Source of the DNA: Priapulus caudatus | Taxonomy: Eukaryota > Priapulida > Priapulimorpha > Priapulimorphida > Priapulidae | NCBI RefSeq assembly: GCF_000485595.1 | Contig: NW_014577347.1 | Coordinates: forward strand, 26,014-61,171 | Reading direction: 5' to 3' | DNA length: 35,158 nucleotides | In this document: in pieces, positions 1 to 7,714 of the stretch | Layout of the letters: each line of letters begins with the position of its first letter | How positions within the stretch are numbered: the first letter of the stretch is position 1 | Translations under genes and position numbers: made by a program | The notes under the pieces: generated by a model | Told to the model about the DNA's origin: nothing | Database searches by the model: none | Seen by the model: the letters and a program-made list of their open reading frames with translations, nothing else

Positions 1-868
1 TATACTGAAGAAGGTACAGGATAGCAAAGAGAACAGACGTTAGGCTGCAGACATTAGTATACTGAAGAAGGTACAGGATAGCAAAGAGAACAGACGTTAG
101 GCTGCAGACATTAGTATACTGAAGAAGGTACAGGATATGCAAAGAGGAACAAGACGATTAGGCCTGCAGGACATTAGTATAACTGAAGAAGGTACAGGAT
201 AGCGAAGACAACAGACGTTAGGGGCTGCAGACATTAGTATATAGCTGAAGGGGAAGGTATATGAACAGCGAGGAAAACAGAGTATAGGCTGCAGAATTAG
301 TATACTGAAGAAGGTACGTGATAGCAAAGACAACAGACGTTAGGCTGCAGACATTAGTATACTGAAGAAGGTACAGGATAGCAAAGACAACAGACGTTAG
401 GCTGCAGACATTAGTATACTGAAGAAGGTACAGGATAGCAATAGCAAACAGACGTTAGGCTGACAGACATTCAAGTGTACTTCGAAAGAAGTACAGGATA
501 GCGAAGACAAACAGACGTTGGGCTGCAGACATTAGTATACTAGAACAGCAAGTGACCAGGATAGCAAAGACAACAGACGTTAGGCTGCAGAACATTAGTA
601 TACTGAACGAGTAACAGGATATATCAAGACAACAGGACCGTTGGGCTGCAGAGACATTAGCTGTACGAAGAAGGTACGTGACAGCGAGGAAACAGACGTT
701 AGGCTGCAGACATTAGTATACTGAAGAAGGTACGTGACAGCGAGGAAACAGACGTTAGGCTGCAGACATTAGTATACTGAAGAAGGTACAGGATAGCAAA
801 GAGAACAGACGTTAGGCTGCAGACATTAGTATACTGAAGAAGGTACAGGATAGCGAAGACGACATACA
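1..868 (+). repeat. 57-bp minisatellite spanning a dynein exon 3' end and its donor
   Basis: About fifteen head-to-tail units of roughly 57 bp with many single-base indels; the array runs off the left edge. Each unit holds GCAGACATTAGTATACTGAA followed by GAAG and gtacag. Read as coding, this gives ADISILKK ending at AAG|gtacag, a good splice donor. The next exon starts VEDAWKSTEF, and dynein linkers commonly have a lysine-rich stretch just before VEDAW/VEESW, so the unit probably derives from the end of the preceding linker exon plus its donor. Each unit also has an acceptor-like ggctgcag about 20 nt upstream of the donor. The exon assignment is inferred because the upstream exon body lies outside the window. 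Confidence 0.7.
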
Positions 869-1063
869 CGCAAACATTAGCAGTCAAGGATGTCGTTTCC
901 CAAAAAAAGTTACATTCTTAAGCATTTCTTTCTTTATCCTAAAGAGGGTACAAAACAGTTGCAGTTTCATTTCGTAGTGCTAGAATCATTACCGAAATGA
1001 ACAACGGCGATTTTGCTGTGGAAGGAAATCCTCGGATAATTCAGGGATCGACTCAGTGGAGCA
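869..1063 (+). other. Intron sequence between two arrays
   Basis: Unique sequence between the donor-type array on the left and the acceptor-type array on the right. It contains an A-run near 901 and no coding similarity that I recognise. It is probably the original intron body flanked by its two expanded splice-site regions. Confidence 0.5.
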
Positions 1064-2487
1064 AACTTATTGCTTATTTATGCTTACAGGTGAGGACGCG
1101 TGGAAGTCGACAGAGTTTGTTGTGCTGCTACACCGCGACAGTGATAGATAGCGATTTCATTCTAAGATGCTTAAATGCGCTTAAATTACAGGTTGGAGGA
1201 CGCGTGGAAGTCAACAGAGTTTGCTTGCTGCTGCACACTAAGCCGCGACAGCAAGAACGTAGTTCATTCTAAATGCTTATTGCGCCTTACAGGTGGAGAC
1301 GCGTGAATCGACAGAGTTTGTTGGCTGCCACATGCGCGACACAGCAAGGAATGTGTTCATTCAATACAGCTATAATGCGCTTGACAGGATGTGAGGCACG
1401 CGTGGAAGTCACACAGAGTTTGTCGTGCTGCCAACACCCGACAGCAAGGATGTGTTCATTCCTAAATGCTTATAATGCGCTTTGCAGGTGGACGGACGCG
1501 TGGAAGGTCAACAGAGTTTGTCCGTGCTGCCACTAACCGCGACAGCAGGACGTGTCATTTCTAAATGGCTTATTACACTTACAGTGGGAGGACGCGTGGG
1601 GAAGTCAACAGAGTTGTCGATGCTACCGACACCTCCGGCGACAGCAAGACGTGTTCCATGTCTAAATCGCTTATTTACGCTACAGGGGAGGACGCGTGGA
1701 TAGTCAACAAGTTTGTCGTGTCTTACCAACAGCCGCCGACAGCAAGGACGTGTTCATTCTAAATGCTTATTGCGCTTACAGGTGGAGGACGCGTGGAAGT
1801 CAACAGAGTTTGTCGTGCTGCCACACCGCGACAGCAACGACGTGTTCATTCTAAATGCTTATTGCGCTTACAGGTGGAGGAGCGCCGTTGGAAGTCGACC
1901 AGAGTTTGTTGTGCTGCCACACGCGACAGCAACGAGCGTGTATCATTCTTAAATGCATCACACTTACACAGGTGGAGGACGCTGGAAGTCAAACAGAGTT
2001 TGTCGTGCTGCCAACCGCGACAGCAAGGAGTGTTCATTCTAAATGCTTATATCACGCTTAGCAGGCGGACGATGGTGGGAAGTCAACAGTAGTTTGTCGT
2101 GCTGGCAGCACCAGCGGGACATGAAGGATGCTAGTTCTGCAACAGATGCGTTCATCTAAGGTTTATTACACAGTGGTTGAGGACGCGTGGAAGTTAACAG
2201 AGTTTGTGTGCTGCCACAGGCGCCCGCGACAGCCAAGGATGTGTTCACTTTCTAAATGCTAATTGGTTGGGCGCTTGCAGTGTGGAGGACAGCGGTGGGA
2301 ATCACACAGAGTGTTGTGCGTGCTGTCACGCCACAAGACGTCCGACAGCAAGATGTTTCATTCTAAGAAAATGCTATATCAACACTTACAGGTGGAGACG
2401 GTAAGTCAACAGAAGTTGTCGGTGCTGCCACACACGCGACAAGCGAAGAACTAGAGTTTCATTCTAAATGCTTAATGCGCAGTACAG
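1064..2487 (+). repeat. About 95-bp minisatellite made of a dynein exon 5' part plus its acceptor
   Basis: About fourteen to fifteen tandem units of roughly 92-105 bp. Each unit reads: intron end ...atgcttattgcgcttacag, then coding sequence for VEDAWKSTEFVVLPHRDSKD and VFIL, then back to the intron end. The last unit runs into the complete exon at 2488-2712, so the array is built from the acceptor and the first 70 or so bases of that exon. Units differ by scattered indels and a few substitutions; the one at about 1783-1855 is the cleanest. The coding part is open in some units and broken in others. CAG|GTGGAG means each unit has AG directly followed by GT at the exon start. Confidence 0.85.
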
Positions 2488-2712
2488 GTGGAGGACGCGT
2501 CGGAAGTCAACAGAGTTTCGGTGTGCTACAACGCCGGACCAAGCAAAGGAAAACGTGTTCATTCTCGGCGGCACGGATGAGATCCAGCAGCTTCTCGATG
2601 ACAGCAACATCAAACATCGGCACGATCGCCAGCTCCCCGCCACGTCGGACCCATCAAGGGACGCGTCGACGACTGGCTCAACAAGCAGCTGCAGATCTTC
2701 GGTCTCACTCTG
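2488..2712 (+). CDS. DNAH14-like: Axonemal dynein heavy chain, linker exon (VEDAW...ILGGTDEIQ)
   Basis: Linker exon of an axonemal dynein heavy chain, the motor of ciliary inner arms. The acceptor is tacag at 2483-2487 and the donor CTG|gtgagc at 2713. Readable pieces are FILGGTDEIQQLLDDSNI (about 2560-2613), NIGTIASS in the next frame, then RVDDWLNKQLQIFGLTL-type sequence in a third frame. These match the conserved linker segment that in family members reads ILGGxDEIQxLLDDSxxN...ASSRxxGPxKxRVDxW. Frame changes between blocks (for instance in the VEDAW part near 2500-2560) indicate small indels. They look like sequencing error because the motif is continued exactly after each shift. The DNAH14 subtype is inferred. 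Confidence 0.85.
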
Positions 2713-3039
2713 GTGAGCGTGTTACGTAGTCAGATAGAGGGGTTTAGCTCTAGGGTTAGTCAGCTTGATTGATTGTATTGTGATGAATTAAATTTGAAAG
2801 ACGTAGTATTTTTAATATATTTTATATTGTATAATTTTATACTAGTTTTACAATTTTTTTTTTGTAATCTTCTTCTCGTAAATATATTCAAATTGTGAAA
2901 TTCGACAAGTAATAATGTATTGTTAGGTTATTCAACTTGGAAATTGGGGAAGCAGCCTTGAAAATGAATTTATCGTGTAGCGTGATCATGATTCGTAGTT
3001 TCGTTCCCTTGAATGCGTATCCCGTTCGTGTGTAACTAG
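2713..3039 (+). other. Intron, AT-rich
   Basis: Intron between two linker exons. It starts gtgagc and contains an AT-rich block with a T-run near 2850-2862. No gene or repeat is recognised. Confidence 0.6.
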
Positions 3040-3193
3040 ACGGACAGTGGGCTTAATTGCCAACGCCAAAACATGGCTGTACTGGAGAGGCATATTCAGT
3101 GCACCACGACATCAACGACAGCGGCAATGAAGCCAAAGATGTTCGCCAGGTTGCATAAGGTCCTGGAAGGAGATAATGCGCAGGGTTAACAAG
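3040..3193 (+). CDS. DNAH14-like: Axonemal dynein heavy chain, linker exon (WLYLEGIFSAPDI...WKEIMRRVNK)
   Basis: Acceptor ctag at 3036-3039 and donor AAG|gtacgtg at 3194. Readable pieces in successive frames are LNCQRQ, TWLY, GIFSAP, DINDSGNEAK, MFARLHKV and WKEIMRRVNK. Together they match the linker signature of dynein heavy chains, whose usual form is WLxCQRxWLYLExIFSAPDI...KMFxxVDKxWKEIMRxxN. At least three single-base indels are needed to keep one frame, for example around the tgtactggag at 3078-3087, so this exon cannot be translated as written. The order and spacing after the previous exon fit the protein. Confidence 0.82.
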
Positions 3194-4334
3194 GTACGTG
3201 TGTGTGAGTGCGTGCGTGCGTGCGTGCATGCGTGCATGCATGAGTGTGTTTAGGAATTATAGTGTTGTATCATCATCGAGAAGACCAAGCCCATTACATC
3301 TCAGTTGTTTGCAGCTGTTTCAATGTAACCAATCCATGAAATACCGAAGGGTCATTGGCAATAACGAATTAATTAGAGCCCATTTTACTGCTGGTCAATA
3401 GATTATCTGGAACATGTCCTACTCAGTCCTATCAGGAATCGATAAATAGAAAGCGCAATTAAGATGATGTGCACTGTACCCAAGTATGAGTAGCCAGTTG
3501 CAATACCTACAATGCTGTACCCTTATCTGGTATTGGATTAATGATAATATTTGTATATTGTATTACGATTAATCTATGAGGTGTTTGCGTGTGGTCACAG
3601 GTCACTTGCAATGAGAGCAGCCACAGCAGCCTAAGGTCTACGGACACGTTCAAAACTTAGCAACAATCACTGCTCGAAGCACCAGTACAGAAATGTCTTA
3701 GAAGACTATCTGTGAACTATCAAAGAGAAACAGTGTCTCCCACGGTACAAAATCCCTCGATAGTAACGTTATACTCACCACTAATGGTCCGCAAAAGTTG
3801 GTAATTCCAAACTGGCATCAAAGTTGGCACCGAATAACTGTCTAATTTCTCGGCTTATTCGAGCCCACTCTTGAAGTTAGCGTGCAATTCCACTTACAAG
3901 TGGATTAAATCTGGTAGGTAAGGTATATTAGGCTTGTGTTAGATATAATGGCAGTAGCAAGAATGTTGGTACTGTGCGCGTTAGGTTTCCGTCAATGTGT
4001 ATATCATCATCTGTCTGTCTAAAGGTTATCCTTTCTGTAGAATCGAAAGGAAGGTCAGGATGAAAAGAAGGTAGGTAGAATAGGCTAACAAGAGACGGTG
4101 AGAGCTTGTGCATGTAACGTTTCTGTTGTGTAAAACATCAGCATCCTGCCATGCTTTGACAGATTCTTTTTCCTGTAAGGATTGAAATAGATCATGAGGT
4201 GGGTAGGATATAGGTGAGCAAGAGAAGGCAAGAGATATGGTACATGTAGGGTTTCCGGTCACCACGTGCAATACATCCCCGAACCTTTCCATTCACCTCG
4301 CCTTTCCAGGTTCTATTAACTGTCAACAAACGAG

Positions 4335-4605
4335 TTCGCAAGATATTAGGCTAACGCCTCCATTAAGGAGTGTTCCCAACTTTGATATCATTAATGATGT
4401 AATATTTAATGATTAATGATTGAAATAAATACCTATCCCCTAACCCCTAACCATACCCTAACCCTAACCTACAATGACATAATTAAAACCACAACTAATA
4501 TGAATGACCATGACCATATATATAATATATGTTATTTGACCATTAATAGAATTAAAGTTGGGAATCATGCTCCTAATGGAGTATGCCACCCAGAGTAGGC
4601 TACAT
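4335..4605. repeat. Fold-back (MITE-like) element with a telomere-like centre
   Basis: Left arm: cctccattaaggag (4357-4370) followed by tgttcccaactttgat. Right arm (about 4549-4590): attaaagttgggaatcatgc followed by tcctaatggag, which is its near reverse complement. The centre contains ctaacccctaaccataccct (4440-4459) and further CCCTAA-type words. No transposase is present, so this would be a non-autonomous fold-back element or a hairpin-forming intronic repeat. Confidence 0.5.
4440..4470 (-). repeat. Short interstitial telomere-like tract
   Basis: Several CCCTAA/CCCCTAA/CCATACCCTAA variants lie in a row, the complement of the metazoan TTAGGG telomere repeat. It is too short and varied for a chromosome end and sits inside the fold-back element. 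Confidence 0.5.
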
Positions 4606-4745
4606 TGATATAAACATACATAAGATATATGACATAAGACATGTTGTAGAGACTGGTAACAAGAAGAGGGGCAAGAACATCCACTCACAGGTTTTCTCCA
4701 TGCCGTGTGTACAATCCCTCCCTTCCATCACAACCTCCCTTCCAG

Positions 4746-4959
4746 ATTCTACTTACCTCTCTAACGAAGAGTTGCTGGAGATCCTCTCTCAGACGCGCAA
4801 CACGCCCTCTCGCACGTTGCAGCCGCACCTGGCACAATGCTTGCGAACGCCATCTCAGCCGCTAGACTTCGCTCACCAGGCAGACGACGGCAAATACACC
4901 GATACGACATCAACTCGCAATGCTGTCGCCACGAGGGCGAGCGCGTAGCGTTTGGCAAG
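4746..4959 (+). CDS. DNAH14-like: Axonemal dynein heavy chain, linker exon (SNEELLEILSQTRN...EGERVAFGK)
   Basis: The acceptor is ccttccag ending at 4745 and the donor AAG|gtgaca is at 4960. Clear pieces are SNEELLEILSQTRN, LQPHLAQC, a shifted block resembling NAISRLDFA, HQADDGKYTD and finally EGERVAFGK. They match the conserved dynein linker segment FYFLSNDELLEILSQTRNPxxVQPHLxKCF, followed after some 25-30 residues by a xEGExVxF sequence. Two or three frame changes are needed (near 4748-4760, about 4800-4860, and before the EGER block). As elsewhere on this contig these look like unpolished indels. Confidence 0.85.
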
Positions 4960-5448
4960 GTGACATGGTTCTGTTTTCTTTCGAGGGCATGGTTAGTTTG
5001 TGTCGTAAATAAACGGTGGATAAAATTGGGAACTGGAGATTAAAGAACTTTTTTTAAGAGAGTAGTAAGTGTAGAGGAGAGCAAGAAGGCAAGCAAAGTA
5101 GCAGACTACTTTGTAAATAGTATGTACGTATAACTGTGTAATGCACTGTAATTTTAAGTACTGGTTGTTGGCTAGTATGTGCTTTTGTAAAGAGTACATA
5201 TTTACAGGTTGTGTACGCATTTCTGTTGTGTGCACGTGAACAGTTTCTGCTGGACTTTTCAGCAGTTGTAAGAAGAAGAAAAAGAAGAAAGAGAAGTTAC
5301 ATATTTAGTGGTGTACACATTTCAATGTGTGCAGTGCTACAGTTATGCTGGACTTAATCATCGAAAAATGAGACTGACATATATTGGTCCAGCGGGTCTA
5401 GTCCCCACGAACTTTCTCGATTCGAGTTTGGCTTCACGGCTGTTCGAG
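4960..5448 (+). other. Intron of about 490 bp
   Basis: Begins gtgaca and is mostly AT-rich unique sequence, with a short AGAAGA purine run around 5270-5290. No further feature is recognised. Confidence 0.5.
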
Positions 5449-5585
5449 GTCTGCAAGGCGCGAAGGCAACGGGAAAGAGTGGCTGTTGTAACAGGTGGAG
5501 GCAGGATGAATGGTTCCTCGCTGCTGAAGCTTACCAATGACTGCGATGGCGGACCTTCATGCGAATAGAGGCGCGAGATGTGCGG
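5449..5585 (+). CDS. DNAH14-like: Axonemal dynein heavy chain, linker exon (ARGNVEEWL block)
   Basis: After a weak acceptor (ttcgag, 5443-5448) the sequence can be read with indels as VLQARGNVEEWL, then QVEAGM, SLLKLTNDC and AMADLHAN, ending near CGG|gtgaca at 5586. The dynein linker has ARGNVEDWLxxVExxM, then an L-rich helix and an acidic or Tyr-containing segment, at this position after the EGE block. The ARGN part requires removing an extra A and adding a base within 5460-5480. Boundaries are approximate because both splice sites are only moderately good. Confidence 0.6.
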
Positions 5586-5907
5586 GTGACACTTCACACG
5601 GGACACGGTAACGCTGTGTTTACAGCTGCCACAGCTGACATAATCTACTCACTAGACTTTAGAACTTTTTACTTACCCTATCTAATATTTATAATGCATA
5701 ATTCTATATTGGCAATACTATATATCTATCATCCTAAACTGATTCTTTATACCATAGCAGCTCTCCATTTTGTGATAAAATCTTTTTTTAACATAGATCG
5801 TGCGTGTTATGCCATAGCATACAACTAACACACCGGGCGTGTTTTACATACGCGTTTTATTAAAGTAAATTGTAAAAGTATTTATTAGAGTAAGTAAAGT
5901 TATCCTT

Positions 5908-6560
5908 AGCTCAGTCTGACATAGTCAGATGCAGCGTTGTTAGAATCGCATGATCGTGTGCGTCCGTCCGTGCCGTCCCTCGGCGTCGTGGCGTAACAGT
6001 TGGGCCGACAAATCTCAACGCCTGCGACGTTACGTCACGATAGTGCTGGCACATCGGGGAGGATCGTCAAAACGAGTTGGAGATGTCGAAGCTGGGGTTC
6101 AAAGCCCGTTCAAAGTCAAGAGTGTGTAAAAAGAAGGGGCGAACATTCACATCCTAACTTAAGGTATAGGAGTAAAACGCGCAGAATTGCGGCACAACAT
6201 CTAAACGGTCGACCTACGGCTCGTGGATAGCGGTGTATAGCATCAATGGTCAGGAAAGAAGCCATCACTTGTGCCGAAATTGGAGGTCACAGGTCAAAGG
6301 TCAGTGGGCACAGGGCAGATTTTTAGGAAATTTTCTCTGAGGACATGGTTCTGGACGGAGCGACTTGAAAAAACTTTTTTGTTTCAGCGGTGACCTAGCA
6401 TTTTTATGGCTTATTGAAAGGACCATGAAATGTCCCTTCTGCTGACAATGCCGAAGAGTAAGTTGTCGGATAACCTTTGAACCCTCAAGAGGAGGGTTAG
6501 AACATGGATTTGTTCCACTGTTCAACAACAGGACTGAAACTGCTTTTGCTAGTAGAATCC
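5908..6560 (+). repeat. Interspersed repeat, copy 1 (about 650 bp)
   Basis: Homologous to 27957-28664 (+) and 23755-24401 (-). Shared landmarks in order are an imperfect palindrome near the start (TCTGAC, spacer, GTCAGA), a CGTCC-rich stretch, a block ending tcaaaacga, a triple AGGTCA direct repeat (6284-6303), the GACCCTCAAGAGGAGGGTT hairpin near the end, and ctagtagaatc. It has no coding capacity and no poly-A, so it could be a non-autonomous DNA element or a SINE-like repeat; I do not recognise the family. Confidence 0.7.
6284..6303 (+). promoter_or_regulatory. Triple AGGTCA DR1 (nuclear-receptor-like) site
   Basis: Three perfect AGGTCA half-sites separated by single bases (aggtcacaggtcaaaggtca). 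DR1 spacing is the classical arrangement for RXR homodimers, HNF4 and COUP-TF-type receptors. It lies in the interspersed repeat and is also perfect in the copy at 23998-24017. Any regulatory use is inference. Confidence 0.45.
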
Positions 6561-6563
6561 CTG

Positions 6564-6653
6564 CCGCCCACCCTCCGGTCCTCTTCCCCTCCCCACCCAC
6601 CCCCCCACTTCTTCGCCCCACCCTCTCCCACCCACCCCCTCCCGCTACCCTCC
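6564..6653. repeat. C-rich polypyrimidine tract (G-rich on - strand)
   Basis: Nearly 90 bases of C and T with many CCC/CCCC runs. The minus strand has multiple G-runs at short spacing, compatible with quadruplex or triplex structure. It creates long shadow open frames on both strands which I do not regard as genes. Confidence 0.5.
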
Positions 6654-6999
6654 ATCTGCGATAAGTGGGCTTGTGTCTTAACCTCATGATGTGTAACTGC
6701 AACTGCGTAGTCTGCATATCTGCGCCTAACAAAATTGTGCGTACTAGTACGCAACGATGAAATTTTACGTTTTATAATCGTACGCAACAGACCCTCAAGA
6801 TGAGCCCAGTACGGTTGCGCGGCTCTTTCGTTAAATATAGTGGAAAAGGTATTCTTTATCTAAGTAAAGTAAGTATTTAGTCAATGTATGAGTGAACAGT
6901 ATTTATATAAGTAAGTAAATTATCTAGTAAATGTTGTTATTAGTGTAAAAGCTGCTTGGAACACAAACCCTGGCTGTGTGATGGCTTGCTTGGAGCTGC

Positions 7000-7136
7000 T
7001 GGATGACAATGTCGTCATCGTTGCTTTCGTGTGAGATTGCGTGCTGACGCGTCTTCAAATCATGTGGTGTTCGCCGAACGTGGCGGAGGTGCTGGAGGGC
7101 GCCTCTAACATTACACCTGCCTAACTGGAAGAGAGT
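7000..7136 (+). CDS. DNAH14-like: Axonemal dynein heavy chain, linker exon (EIVLTxSQIMWC)
   Basis: Reads with small indels as E-I-V-L-T-x-S-Q-I-M-W-C at about 7033-7070, then a VAEVLEG helix and LEES. The family has QVVLTxSQIMWCxDV...LE followed by an E/K-rich helix, directly before the segment LxALVRGxLPKL, which is the exon found at 10931-11056 (and its copy at 7560). A possible donor is gtgagc at 7137. The 5' boundary is a guess. Confidence 0.55.
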
Positions 7137-7195
7137 TGTGAGCAGAAGTGATTCGCGGAGTAAGCGCAATCCGCGCGAACACTCGCTGCCTCCAT

Positions 7196-7470
7196 TAATG
7201 CTTCCATTAATGCAACTAGATGGCGAAAAATCATTGGCACGGAAGTAATCATATGGGCTCTACGTACATCACAAGGCGAAAATACTCGGGAATACGATCA
7301 TAACAGGGAGGGTGTATTACAATGTTCCATTAACAGTGCTAGATGCGAAAAATTCGGCACGGCAGGAGTAACAAACAATTCTACGATCACACAGGCCAGA
7401 GAATTAATTACTCGAGAATAAAACCGAGGTACTTTTACAAAAAAAAACCACCGGCAGATGCTGCGGGCAC
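7196..7470 (+). repeat. About 110-bp tandem repeat, first block (two units)
   Basis: Two units with the shared order ttaatg(c)...ctagatg, gaaaaa, cggcacgga, agtaac, ...tctacg, tcaca, ...gaaaatactcg. The same unit occurs about four times at 10388-10830. Both blocks lie immediately upstream of a copy of the LVRGELPK exon, so this is the intronic part of a larger duplicated module. Confidence 0.7.
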
Positions 7471-7559
7471 AACTATTGTCTAGCCAGCGACACAGCTCTG
7501 GTGCAAGACAGACTGGTAAAGAGGGAAGCCATTCATGAGCCTGTGTGTGTTTGTTGCAG

Positions 7560-7698
7560 CGTCGCTAGAAAGCAGGTTGGCTGCGCTGGTGCGTGGGAGA
7601 GCTGCCGAATGCTTGTACGAACCATCCTCTGCGACTCTCCATCACCATCATTGCACGGCCGGACATCATTATACCTTGCAATGGTAGCGACGGAGAAG
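7560..7698 (+). pseudogene. Frameshifted duplicate of the LVRGELPK dynein exon
   Basis: Near-identical in order to the clean exon 10931-11056: the acceptor context gtgtgtttgttgcag, then gcaggttggctgcgctggtg, then gagctgccga, gtacgaaccatcctctgcg and gagaag at the end. It has extra bases (for example gctagaaag for ctgaac, cgaatgctt for cgaagctt), so the frame breaks several times. The donor gtcagtg is changed to gtacagtg. This is either a decayed tandem copy or an unpolished duplicate produced by assembly. Confidence 0.8.
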
Positions 7699-7714
7699 TA
7701 CAGTGTATCTATCA

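Larger units (their letters stand above)
3194..4745 (+). other. Intron of about 1.55 kb
   Basis: Intron between two linker exons. It begins with a GTGC/GCATG simple repeat (about 3195-3245) and holds a fold-back element at about 4335-4605. The rest (3250-4330) is unique AT-moderate sequence in which I see no exon, RNA gene or transposase. Confidence 0.6.
5586..6999 (+). other. Intron of about 1.4 kb containing an interspersed repeat
   Basis: The first 320 bp are AT-rich and unique. A repeat copy occupies 5908-6560, and a C-rich tract (about 6564-6653) follows. The remainder up to the next exon is AT-rich with taagtaaa words near 6860-6920. No exon is recognised. Confidence 0.5.

Noticed and set aside
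97-887. Minus-strand open frames with repeated ILMSAA / YTNVCSLTS
   Set aside because: Antisense readings of the 57-bp array without start context or family similarity.
1763-2092. Repetitive open frames across the 95-bp array as a possible repeat protein
   Set aside because: The frame changes from unit to unit and half of each unit is intron; only the last unit continues into a real exon.
6301-6787. Minus-strand open frames of 96-143 codons rich in glycine
   Set aside because: They result from the C-rich tract and the interspersed repeat; composition alone explains them.
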